A DNA stretch of 33,682 nt from Patescibacteria group bacterium (GTDB lineage: Bacteria; Patescibacteriota; Gracilibacteria; JAHISY01), in the NCBI GenBank assembly GCA_018817365.1, contig JAHISY010000035.1, positions 1 to 33,682 on the forward strand. The letters are read 5' to 3'. The notes below the pieces were generated by a model. That model had not been told where the DNA came from. It worked only from the letters and a program-made list of their open reading frames with translations, and searched no databases. The stretch's first letter is position 1, and each line of letters starts with the position of its first letter. Made by a program: the position numbers and the translations under genes. Positions 8,018 through 15,261 of the stretch are shown here, piece after piece.

Positions 8018-8218
8018 TCATTCTTCGTTTTCTTCCAGCTCGTGGATTTTATTCTCGATTTTTTCGAGCATCTGTTTCGCCTTTTTTTTCAGAATCTTTT
8101 TCGTTTTTTTCGGAGCAAATTTCAATCCCAAAACTGAAGCAATCGCGCCGCCGATTATTAAACCGGCGAGTAATTTTCCGCCTCCGCCTTTTTCGGAATT
8201 TTCATCTTGTTCAGCCAA
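8018..8218 (-). CDS. YtxH-like small membrane protein
   Basis: 66 residues from a TTG start. The layout is an acidic N-terminus, a Gly-rich stretch, one transmembrane helix (LLAGLIIGGAIASVLGLKFA, about 16-35) and a Lys-rich then Glu-rich amphipathic tail. This matches YtxH/general-stress-type proteins, single-pass with a cytoplasmic charged tail. Function is not established for the family. The TTG lies 3 nt after the stop of the polytopic membrane-protein gene, which implies translational coupling, so the TTG is the best start although no ATG is present. Confidence 0.65.
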   Translation of the reverse strand: MAEQDENSEKGGGGKLLAGLIIGGAIASVLGLKFAPKKTKKILKKKAKQMLEKIENKIHELEENEE

Positions 8219-8221
8219 ATC

Positions 8222-8932
8222 TTAGTGATTTAAAGAATCCATTCCCCAAATTTGGTAAATCCAGCGGTAAATCATCTCTGTCACGGTGATGAAAATTCCA
8301 AAGAAAAGCCAAGTCGTAGGCAAAATTGTAAATAAAACTACGGTTGCTCCTTTCCCGCCACTGCCACCCACCGCCAATTCTGCTGCCGAGGAAAAATCTT
8401 GTCCGAGTTTGTAAATCAGCATGTTCGTAATGATCGTGGCTAAAACTGCAAATATAATTCCGTAAATTGCGATGAAATTTTCGCGCGGCGACTGTGAATT
8501 CGAAAGCTCGAGGATAAACATGCTGGCGAGCGCGGCTACCACGAGCTGGAGGGAGGAGATGAGGAAAATTATTTTTAAATTTTGCGCGAAACCGATTATT
8601 CCAAAAAAGTAAACGGGGAGGAGAAAAATGAAAATCAAAATATTCAGCGAAATGATGTGTTTGATTACTCCTCGAATTTCCGCATATTTTTCGCGATCCA
8701 ACATTCCGAAAAGAAAAGCTCCCAAACTGTTCGCGACGAGACCAGTGATAAATCCCATCATGATTGCTGAAAATATCACAAAAGGTCCGGTGACGCTTCC
8801 GCTGTCCATCGTTCCGAGACCGATGAGTACGAAAATCAACAAAACAAACATTCCGACAATGCCCACGCCGATGCCTGAAAGAGCTTTGAAAAAGAGAAGT
8901 GAGAATTTTACTTCGCGAGGAGGAAGAAGCAT
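8222..8932 (-). CDS. polytopic membrane protein of unknown function
   Basis: 236 residues with about six hydrophobic spans, near 14-42, 48-75, 92-112, 118-140, 152-172 and 196-222. The N-terminal cytoplasmic stretch MLLPPREVKF and a Gly-rich loop (AVGGSGGKGA) are the only soluble features. No catalytic motif is seen, and the topology resembles small channel or scaffold proteins annotated as hypothetical in this bacterial group. It is directly upstream of the YtxH-like gene (3-nt gap), so the two membrane proteins probably act together. The ATG start has no clear ribosome-binding site. A GC-rich palindrome lies between it and lspA. Confidence 0.65.
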   Translation of the reverse strand: MLLPPREVKFSLLFFKALSGIGVGIVGMFVLLIFVLIGLGTMDSGSVTGPFVIFSAIMMGFITGLVANSLGAFLFGMLDREKYAEIRGVIKHIISLNILIFIFLLPVYFFGIIGFAQNLKIIFLISSLQLVVAALASMFILELSNSQSPRENFIAIYGIIFAVLATIITNMLIYKLGQDFSSAAELAVGGSGGKGATVVLFTILPTTWLFFGIFITVTEMIYRWIYQIWGMDSLNH

Positions 8933-8977
8933 TGTTTGGGGGATTAAAAAATTTTAATTTTTACAATTTTTGCAATT

Positions 8978-8997
8978 CCTGCCTGCCGGCAGGCAGG
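8978..8997. repeat. perfect 20-bp GC-rich palindrome
   Basis: CCTGCCTGCCGGCAGGCAGG is its own reverse complement and stands out in AT-rich DNA between lspA and the membrane-protein gene. There is no T-run for a terminator. The core GGCAGGC also occurs in the insertion inside enolase (33044-33050). Confidence 0.7.
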
Positions 8998-9024
8998 TTT
9001 AAATAAATTTTAATTTACTAAACT

Positions 9025-9480
9025 TTAGATTTTTTTGAATATTCTGCGGTGGAAAATTATCAGCAGCGTTATCCCAATTGTGAGGGCTGCGTCTGCGAGA
9101 TTGAAATTCGGAATGATGGAAAGCGAGATGAAATCAGTGACTTTTCCGAAGAAAATTCTTTCCGTGAGATTTCCGAATGCTCCGCCGAGCAGCAGCGCGA
9201 ATGCGACCACCCCGATTTTAGATTCTTTTTTCACATTTTTCACGAAAAGATTTCCTAAAAAAATAATTGCAAAAATTGAGAGCAAAATTATCAAACTGCG
9301 CGGGAAGGGAATTCCGAACGCGAGATTCGAATTTTGCGTGAATTCAAGCTTCAAAAAAGGGAAAATTTCGACTGTCTGCGCGGGTACGAGAAATTTCCGC
9401 GCGAGAAATTTCACAAAAAAATCGAGAGAAGCGACGAGCGCGATTCCCGCGAATAGAAGAATATTCTGTTTTTGCATCAA
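9025..9480 (-). CDS. lspA: lipoprotein signal peptidase (signal peptidase II)
   Basis: 151 residues, typical length, with four membrane spans (about 8-24, 62-80, 90-106 and 128-146). Signature segments are FTQNSNLAFGIP (48-58, the N-x-x-x-A-F element), GGAFGNLTERIFFGKVTDFI (99-118) and FNLADAALTIG (126-136). Asp116 and Asp130 are the catalytic aspartate pair. The enzyme cuts the signal peptide of prolipoproteins after lipidation at the +1 Cys, so this organism should make lipoproteins; the adaptor protein at 26728 is a possible client. No lgt or lnt gene is nearby. The gene is minus-strand and divergent from glyA. Confidence 0.93.
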   Translation of the reverse strand: MMQKQNILLFAGIALVASLDFFVKFLARKFLVPAQTVEIFPFLKLEFTQNSNLAFGIPFPRSLIILLSIFAIIFLGNLFVKNVKKESKIGVVAFALLLGGAFGNLTERIFFGKVTDFISLSIIPNFNLADAALTIGITLLIIFHRRIFKKI

Positions 9481-9608
9481 AGAAAGATTAAAGGATAAAG
9501 GGTTAAGAATAAAGTTTTTGGGGAGAAGTTGGAAAATCAGAAAGTTGGCGATAAACTTCAGCTCGTTTTGGGCAATTTAAAATTTTTATTTTTTACTTTT
9601 TAATTTCC

Positions 9609-10859
9609 ATGGATTACAAATTCCTACCCGCTGCGGATTCTGAAGTTCACGAGTTGATCAAAAAAGAAGAGCGGAGGCAGGCGAGCGGACTCGAATTAAT
9701 CGCGAGCGAAAACTATGCCTCGTCCGCAGTTTTGGAGGCGATGGCTTCGGTTTTTCAGAATAAATATTCCGAAGGCTACGTAGGGCGAAGATATTACGCG
9801 GGAAATGAAGTTGTCGACGAAATAGAAACGCTCGCAATCGAGCGCGCCAAAAAACTTTTCGGAGCCAATTTTGTGAATGTGCAGGCTCTCTCCGGTTCTC
9901 CCGCAAATTTGGCAGTTTACTTCGCGCTCATCGAGCCGGGCGACAAAATTCTCGGTTTGAAACTTGATCACGGCGGGCACCTCAGCCATGGTCATCCGAT
10001 TAATTTTACCGGCAAAACTTATGATTTCGTTCAGTTTGGCTGCAATCCTAAAACTGGCAGGATTGAAATGGACGAGGTTGAAAAATTGGCTCGCGAACAT
10101 CAGCCAAAAATGATTGTGGCGGGATTCAGCGCTTACTCGCGAGATTTCGACTGGGTTCGTTTTCGTAAAATCGCGGACGAGGTGGGCGCGCTCGCGTTCG
10201 CCGACATTGCCCACATTGCCGGTTTGATTGCGGGCAAACAGATTACCGGACCGATCGAAGCGGGCTTCGATGTGGTTACCACCACGACTCACAAAACTTT
10301 GCGGGGACCGCGGGGAGCTTTGATTTTTTCAAAAAACGAGGAGATCGCCAAAAAAATTAACCGCGCGGTTTTTCCGGGGATTCAAGGCGGACCGCACGAG
10401 CACGTCATTGCGGCGATTGCCGTCGCGCTCGGCGAGGCGCTGCAGCCGGAGTTCGCGGAATATTCCAAGCAAGTTATCGTTAATTCCAAAAAACTCGCGG
10501 CGGAATTGATTTCTCGCGGATTCGAAATCGTGTCCGGCGGGACAGACAATCATTTGATGGTCGTCGATTTACAAAATAAAAATGTCGGCGGTCGCGAATT
10601 TACCACCGCTCTCGATTGCGCGGGAATTTCCGCTTCCGCTTCCACTATTCCGAATGATCCGAACCCGCCGATGAAACCGAGCGGGATTCGATTCGGCACG
10701 CCGGCGATTACCACGCGGGGGATGCGGGAAGCCGAAATGGAAAAAATTGCAGAGTGGATTTCGCAGGTCGCGGGGAATTGGGAAGATTCTGAAAAGTTGA
10801 CGTCAATCAAAAAAGAAGTAGGGGAGCTGGCGGCGCAGTTTCCGGTTCCGGGAATTTAG
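9609..10859 (+). CDS. glyA: serine hydroxymethyltransferase
   Basis: 416 residues, full length for a bacterial SHMT. LELIASENYASSAVLEAMASV (28-48) and YYAGNEVVDEIE (62-73) are characteristic. KLDHGGHLSHGHP (118-130), FADIAHIAGLI (197-207) and VVTTTTHKTLRGPRGALIF (222-240) follow; Lys229 is the PLP Schiff-base lysine. SGIRFGTPAITTRG is in the C-terminal domain. The enzyme interconverts serine and glycine and loads one-carbon units onto tetrahydrofolate in the cytoplasm. It stands alone, divergent from lspA. The upstream sequence is AT-rich with no Shine-Dalgarno sequence. Downstream, CGGATTA (10908) and TAATCCG (10928) form a weak hairpin. Confidence 0.95.
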   Translation: MDYKFLPAADSEVHELIKKEERRQASGLELIASENYASSAVLEAMASVFQNKYSEGYVGRRYYAGNEVVDEIETLAIERAKKLFGANFVNVQALSGSPANLAVYFALIEPGDKILGLKLDHGGHLSHGHPINFTGKTYDFVQFGCNPKTGRIEMDEVEKLAREHQPKMIVAGFSAYSRDFDWVRFRKIADEVGALAFADIAHIAGLIAGKQITGPIEAGFDVVTTTTHKTLRGPRGALIFSKNEEIAKKINRAVFPGIQGGPHEHVIAAIAVALGEALQPEFAEYSKQVIVNSKKLAAELISRGFEIVSGGTDNHLMVVDLQNKNVGGREFTTALDCAGISASASTIPNDPNPPMKPSGIRFGTPAITTRGMREAEMEKIAEWISQVAGNWEDSEKLTSIKKEVGELAAQFPVPGI

Positions 10860-11012
10860 TCAATGTGCGATGGACAATATTGCTTGTTGAAAAATATTTA
10901 AACGAGGCGGATTACAAAAAAGCGGTTTAATCCGACGGGCTACCCAACACCAGGGAATTTAGTTTTTTGAATCAACTTCTAACTTAATTTCGAAAGAATA
11001 ATTTGACTTTTC

Positions 11013-11231
11013 TTATTTTGGATCATTTATTTTGTTTAACATCTTCAAAAGCATCGCAAGTGCTTTTCGCGGATTTTGTGAATTATTAAAAGTAGCCAAA
11101 ATTTCATCTCTAAAAATAAGTATTGATCCGAACTCTTCTTCATCGAGAAGGTAATTCAAGTCTCCCTCTAATAAGGTATTATTACAGGCAATGATTCCTT
11201 CTTTGAATTCGCGAGAAATAAAGGTTTTCAT
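11013..11231 (-). CDS. small uncharacterised acidic protein
   Basis: 72 residues, an alpha/beta-looking composition with an acidic centre (LLDEEEFGSILIFRDEI) and a basic C-terminus. No family is recognised. The start is ATG, and the gene is AT-rich compared with flanking glyA and hom. It forms a minus-strand pair with the next small frame. It could be genuine or an AT-rich chance frame. Confidence 0.4.
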   Translation of the reverse strand: MKTFISREFKEGIIACNNTLLEGDLNYLLDEEEFGSILIFRDEILATFNNSQNPRKALAMLLKMLNKINDPK

Positions 11232-11276
11232 CTATTTTTTAGTCGTTTAAAATTAAAAAAGCTTCGGGTCGGGAGT

Positions 11277-11483
11277 CTAAAGAACTGGCTGTAAAGTTCT
11301 AGAAATAAGAAATCGACTTACTCTATTAACCTGAAGAGCAATAGTATCTATTTCGTGCGAGTTGTCGATAGAGCTGTTTGGCTTCAAGCTGGGTCGGAAA
11401 CTAGCTCCTAAAGCAGTTTGTAAATCTATTTCGATTTCTTGAGCACCTTTGGGATTTTTATTGTTATCGTTTTCGTTTTCCAT
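11277..11483 (-). CDS. small uncharacterised protein, disordered N-terminus
   Basis: 68 residues. The first 20 are Asn/Glu/Lys-rich and probably disordered. The rest has no clear domain and ends in RFLISRTLQPVL. It starts with ATG and shares its upstream region with divergent hom. No family is recognised, so confidence rests on the uninterrupted frame and lack of any alternative gene here. Confidence 0.35.
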   Translation of the reverse strand: MENENDNNKNPKGAQEIEIDLQTALGASFRPSLKPNSSIDNSHEIDTIALQVNRVSRFLISRTLQPVL

Positions 11484-11506
11484 AATTTAGTTGGTTAAAA
11501 ATAAAA

Positions 11507-11513
11507 AGGAGGT
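11507..11513 (+). promoter_or_regulatory. Shine-Dalgarno-like AGGAGGT far upstream of hom
   Basis: A strong anti-16S match sits 33 nt before the hom ATG, too far for normal use. An in-frame TAA at 11535 rules out an earlier hom start in that frame. A weak A/T hairpin (TAAAA with TTTTA) could bring it close. Otherwise it may serve a tiny leader frame or be chance. Confidence 0.25.
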
Positions 11514-11546
11514 AAAATTAACTCACTTCTTTTTTAAAAGCAAACC

Positions 11547-12833
11547 ATGAAAAGCATTAAAATCGGTATCATCGGCTTCGGCGTCGTCGGCTCGGGTGTA
11601 GTGAAAGTTTTGCAAAAAAATTCCGCTGAAATTGAAAAACGAGTTGGCAGGAAGATTGAGATTGCGGCAATTGCGGATCTCGATTTGAAAACTGATCGCG
11701 GAGTAAAAATTGACCGCAAAATTCTCACGACTGACGGATTCGCGGTTTGCCGGAATCCTAAAATTGACGTCGTCGTCGAGCTCGTCGGCGGGACGGGGAT
11801 TGCCGCCAAATTCATCGAAACCGCGCTCGAAAACGGGAAACACGTGATTACCGCGAACAAAGCTTTGCTCTCCGAAAAAGGCGAAAAGCTTTTTCAGCTT
11901 GCGGAGAAAAAAAAGAAGCTCCTTCTTTTCGAAGCGGCGGTGGGAGGCGCGATTCCCATCATTCGCACGATTAAAACTTCACTCGCGGGCGAGCAAATCG
12001 AAAAAATTTATGGAATCCTCAACGGGACTTGCAACTACATTCTCACGAAATTGGCGAACGAAGGCGGTGACTTTGCCGAAGTTCTCGCCGACGCGCAAAA
12101 ACGCGGTTTTGCGGAAGCCGATCCGACGCTCGATATTGAGGGCGGTGACACCGCTCACAAAATCGCTTTGCTTGCGTCGATCGCGTTTGGTACGCAGGTG
12201 GATTTCAAACAAATTCACATCGAAGGCATCACGAAGCTGTCGGCTGCCGATTTCGAATTTGCGCGACGGTTGCAGCGCAAAATTAAACTCATTGCCGTCG
12301 CTAAAAAGGAAAATGGCTCGCTCGAAATTCGCGTTAATCCGACTTTGCTTTCCGTCGACTCTCCGCTTGCAAAAATTGACGGTGTGACGAATGCAGTTGC
12401 CTTTCACGGTAAAAATTTAGGTGAGATTATTCTTTCCGGACCGGGGGCAGGGAGTCTGCCGACTGCGACGGCTGTCGTCGGCGATATCATCGAAGCAGCG
12501 CGCGGTTCAGGCATAGCGAATCGTGGCATGGCGGAAGATTCGCTCGAAAAATTTCCAATCAAAAAAATTGAAAATGTTGAGAGTGAATATTATTTGCGTT
12601 TCGGCGTGAAGGATGAGGCGGGCGTGATTCGTGATATTTCGAAAGTATTGGCGAAATTTGATTTGAATATTCGCGACATCCTCCAGCTTGATTTGAAAGA
12701 ATTTCAACGCGAAGTTCCGCTTGTTATTTTGCTGCATAAAAATTCCGAATCGAAAATTCGAAAAGCAGTGGGGGAGATCAATCGGTTGAAATGCGTGTGC
12801 GGAAAAACGGTTGTTTTACGAGTAGAAGAATGA
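11547..12833 (+). CDS. hom: homoserine dehydrogenase with C-terminal ACT domain
   Basis: 428 residues. The Rossmann domain opens with KIGIIGFGVVGSGVV (5-19). VVVELVGG and GKHVITANKALL follow. The catalytic domain has FEAAVGGAIPIIRTI, YGILNGTCNYILTKL (about 154-168) and EADPTLDIEGGDTAHKIALLA (about 190-210), with the conserved Glu/Asp/Lys residues that bind homoserine. From about residue 350 (YYLRFGVKDEAGVIRDISKVL) an ACT domain suggests feedback inhibition by threonine. The enzyme reduces aspartate semialdehyde to homoserine for threonine/methionine synthesis. No aspartokinase or threonine synthase gene is nearby, so its upstream substrate must come from elsewhere. It ends with TGA. Confidence 0.95.
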   Translation: MKSIKIGIIGFGVVGSGVVKVLQKNSAEIEKRVGRKIEIAAIADLDLKTDRGVKIDRKILTTDGFAVCRNPKIDVVVELVGGTGIAAKFIETALENGKHVITANKALLSEKGEKLFQLAEKKKKLLLFEAAVGGAIPIIRTIKTSLAGEQIEKIYGILNGTCNYILTKLANEGGDFAEVLADAQKRGFAEADPTLDIEGGDTAHKIALLASIAFGTQVDFKQIHIEGITKLSAADFEFARRLQRKIKLIAVAKKENGSLEIRVNPTLLSVDSPLAKIDGVTNAVAFHGKNLGEIILSGPGAGSLPTATAVVGDIIEAARGSGIANRGMAEDSLEKFPIKKIENVESEYYLRFGVKDEAGVIRDISKVLAKFDLNIRDILQLDLKEFQREVPLVILLHKNSESKIRKAVGEINRLKCVCGKTVVLRVEE

Positions 12834-12848
12834 ATCAAGCAGTTTTCG

Positions 12849-12857
12849 TGCTAAAAT
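12849..12857 (+). promoter_or_regulatory. extended minus-10 of the vapBC pair
   Basis: TGCTAAAAT is an extended minus-10 ending 9 nt before the ATG at 12867. This implies a message with a leader of only a few nucleotides. Confidence 0.4.
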
Positions 12858-12866
12858 CCAAATGAA

Positions 12867-13016
12867 ATGAATCTTCAAGCAGGCACCATTACGCAAAGAA
12901 ATACCCGTAAGATTTTGCGGGGAGTTAGTCCGTGGGAAAAAGTTCGAGGAATTTGGAAAGATAAAAAAATTGACAGCCTAAAACATCAGCAAAAAATTCG
13001 CCAAGAATGGAAATAA
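12867..13016 (+). CDS. short antitoxin-like protein (VapB position)
   Basis: 49 residues, basic (many Lys/Arg) and Trp-containing: a first half TITQRNTRKILRGVSPWEKV and a second half rich in Lys/Gln. It lies directly before a PIN-domain toxin gene and overlaps it by 10 nt, the usual order and coupling of vapB-vapC. No AbrB, RHH or Phd fold is recognisable, and it is shorter than most VapB proteins, so the antitoxin role is inferred from position alone. An earlier ATG at 12862 is followed at once by TGA and cannot be the start. Confidence 0.5.
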   Translation: MNLQAGTITQRNTRKILRGVSPWEKVRGIWKDKKIDSLKHQQKIRQEWK

Positions 13017-13375
13017 TTACACTCGATACAAACGCGGTAATTGACTATTTTAAGGGTGTTTCAGATGTGGTGAAAAAAATTGATGGTTTACGCGAGAAGG
13101 GTGTGCGCTTTGCTGTTTCCGTAATTGTAGAATTGGAACTTTTGAGTTTACCGAACCTTGATTCTCTCGACGAGTTGCAAATTTTAGACTGGTTAACCCA
13201 GATTTATGTTTTGCCAGTTGATTCAGCGATAGCTCGCCAAGCTGCTGAAATTCGCAGAGAAATGAAGATCAAAACTCCTGATGCGATTGTGGCTGCTACG
13301 GCAGTTTTTCTTGGAGGTAAATTTATTTCGCGAGATAAAAAATTGCAAAAAATAAAAGGGTTAAAGCTAATCTGA
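13007..13375 (+). CDS. vapC: PIN-domain ribonuclease toxin (VapC family)
   Basis: 122 residues, standard for VapC. The four acidic metal-binding residues are visible: Asp7 in ITLDTNAVIDYF, Glu42 in SVIVELELL, Asp92 in KTPDAIVAATAVFLG and Asp110 in FISRDKK. Such toxins cut tRNA or rRNA when freed from the antitoxin. The start overlaps the upstream small gene by 10 nt, giving translational coupling. The pair sits alone between hom and a glycosyltransferase, a common location for a mobile toxin-antitoxin cassette, though no mobile element is seen around it. Confidence 0.88.
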   Translation: MEIITLDTNAVIDYFKGVSDVVKKIDGLREKGVRFAVSVIVELELLSLPNLDSLDELQILDWLTQIYVLPVDSAIARQAAEIRREMKIKTPDAIVAATAVFLGGKFISRDKKLQKIKGLKLI

Positions 13376-13417
13376 TTTTTTCGGCTAAACTCCAAATAAT
13401 TTTTTAAGTTCTGCGTT

Positions 13418-14545
13418 TTGCATTCTAAATTCAAGGTCGCTCTCGTTCACGATTGGCTCACTGATTTCGGCGGGGCAGAGCGCGTGCTGCTTGCTTTCCA
13501 TGAGTTGTTTCCCGATGCGCCGATTTTCACCACTTTTTTTCGACCGGAGAATTTGCCGATGTTCGCGGATGCGGATATTCGAACAAGCTACCTTCAAAAA
13601 ATTCCGTTTGCGCGGAAACACCACCGTCTCTTTTTTCCGATGATGCCGGCGGCGGTTGAGTCGTGGGATTTCGGCGAATTCGATCTCGTGATTTCCGACA
13701 GTTCGTCCGGCTGTGCGAAAGGAATCATCACGAAGCCGGAGACGCTCCACATTTGCTACTGCCACAATCCGAACCGCGCATTGTGGGACGGCGCTCACGA
13801 ATACCTTCGCCTTCACGAAAAGAACTTTAATTTTCTCGCGCGGAAAATGATTCCTCGACAACTGATGAAGATGCGGATGTGGGATCGCGTGGCGGCTGAT
13901 CGCGTCGATTATTTTCTCGCGAATTCCGAATTTGTGGCTAAGCGGATTCAAAAATATTATCAGCGGGAAGCCACCGTGATTCATCCGCCGGTAGAGACGA
14001 AGCAATTCGTTCCATCTGAAAAGAAGCCGGCGAATTATTTTCTCGCGGTCGGACGGCTGATTCCATACAAACGCTTCGATCTCGCGATTCAAGCTGCAAA
14101 TGTTCTCGGGGTGAAACTTCGAATCGTCGGAATCGGTCCGGAGGAAAAAAGGTTGCGGGCGATGGCTGGTCCGACGGTGACATTTTTTGGAAAAGTTTCA
14201 GAGGAGACATTGCAGAGAATGTATTCCGAATGCCGCGCTCTCATTTTTCCGCAAGTCGAGGATTTCGGACTCACCGCCGTCGAGGTGCAGGCTTCCGGTC
14301 GACCGGTCGTTGCATTTCATGGCGGGGGCGCGCTTGAGACGATTCGGCAAAATCAAACCGGAATTTTTTTCAATCAGCAAACCGTTTCTTCGCTCGCGGA
14401 TGCGATGCAGCGCACGATTCGGAAGCGGTGGGTAAAAAAGTCAATCGTGAAAAACGCGGAGCGGTTTGACACGGATAAATTCAAAAAGCGGATTTTGGAG
14501 TTTGTGGAGGAGAAGCTGGAGGAAATTTATACCGCTTCGCAATAG
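13418..14545 (+). CDS. GT4-family glycosyltransferase (WbaZ/mannosyltransferase-like)
   Basis: 375 residues from a TTG start; no ATG precedes the conserved N-terminus. It opens with KVALVHDWLTDFGGAERVL (6-24), typical of GT-B retaining glycosyltransferases of the WbaZ type. The second domain has FLAVGRLIPYKRFDLAIQAA (UDP/GDP-sugar binding side), then FPQVEDFGLTAVEVQASGRPVVAF, the E-x7-E donor-site signature. Family members add mannose or other sugars to surface polysaccharides or glycolipids at the inner membrane face. The donor here is unknown. A GGCTAAACT minus-10-like box lies about 25 nt upstream. It is convergent with the NTF2-like gene; 14546-14657 holds AT-rich inverted repeats (AGTACCAAT with ATTGGTATT) that could end both transcripts. 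Confidence 0.87.
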   Translation: MHSKFKVALVHDWLTDFGGAERVLLAFHELFPDAPIFTTFFRPENLPMFADADIRTSYLQKIPFARKHHRLFFPMMPAAVESWDFGEFDLVISDSSSGCAKGIITKPETLHICYCHNPNRALWDGAHEYLRLHEKNFNFLARKMIPRQLMKMRMWDRVAADRVDYFLANSEFVAKRIQKYYQREATVIHPPVETKQFVPSEKKPANYFLAVGRLIPYKRFDLAIQAANVLGVKLRIVGIGPEEKRLRAMAGPTVTFFGKVSEETLQRMYSECRALIFPQVEDFGLTAVEVQASGRPVVAFHGGGALETIRQNQTGIFFNQQTVSSLADAMQRTIRKRWVKKSIVKNAERFDTDKFKKRILEFVEEKLEEIYTASQ

Positions 14546-14657
14546 AAATACTACAGCCTACATTTTTATAAATTAATTCTACTACTAAGATTTAATCTTT
14601 TTAGTACCAATGCTGCGCGGTATTAATAGCTTTTCTATCGTAGATTGGTATTAAAAA

Positions 14658-15260
14658 CTAAAATCTTTTCTCCACATCGAAATAGTCAATCTTCCATTCG
14701 CCATTTCTCAAAACCAAGAAAGCCTTTTTTAGCTCGCCGTGAGTTTCTCGATCAAAAGTCCATACCGCCGATTTTCGGAAACGGAAAACTTTCGTGGTGA
14801 GTTTGCTTTCTGATTCGACTCTCTCGAAATCGGAAATCTCGATTTTTCCTGAAATTTCATTATCCATTGACTCCTGCAATCTTGCGGCATATGTCTCTGC
14901 GCTTCCCACCAAAAATTCGCGAGTGCGAATTGCGGTGGCCTCCGCGTAATTTCCCGCGTTGATTTCCTCGAAATATTTCCGCAATGCAGCCTCCGCATTC
15001 CGCCACATCTGCTCGTCGATTTCGATCGCGGTTTCCGCGGCAGGAGAATCAAAAGAAGTTGTCGAAACGGGAGAAATTGAAGTGGCGGGAGAGGCGAGGC
15101 GGATTTCGGTTTTCTCCTCGCGAGCGATCGGTTCCGCGCGCGGGCGATTCAAGCTTGCATCGAGTTTCACGAGGACATACGCGCTCGTCACCGTGAAGAA
15201 CGCGAGACCGACAAGCGCGAAAGCGAGCTTCGTTTCATGTTTTCTTTTTTGAAAAGACAT
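14658..15260 (-). CDS. membrane-anchored NTF2-like protein
   Basis: 200 residues from the ATG at 15260; a longer frame to 15356 would overlap the transketolase gene and is rejected. A short basic cytoplasmic tail (MSFQKRKHETK) is followed by one membrane span (LAFALVGLAFFTVTSAYVLV, about 12-31). A Pro/Ser/Thr-rich linker of about 45 residues comes next. A domain from about 88 (WRNAEAALRKYFEEINAGNY) to the C-terminus (LRNGEWKIDYFDVEKRF) follows the SnoaL/NTF2-like or DUF4878-type pattern of an alpha+beta cone with a W-K-I-D strand. This suggests an extracytoplasmic ligand-binding or scaffold role. Its start is 2 nt after the transketolase stop, so the two are coupled. Confidence 0.6.
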   Translation of the reverse strand: MSFQKRKHETKLAFALVGLAFFTVTSAYVLVKLDASLNRPRAEPIAREEKTEIRLASPATSISPVSTTSFDSPAAETAIEIDEQMWRNAEAALRKYFEEINAGNYAEATAIRTREFLVGSAETYAARLQESMDNEISGKIEISDFERVESESKLTTKVFRFRKSAVWTFDRETHGELKKAFLVLRNGEWKIDYFDVEKRF

Positions 15261-15261
15261 T

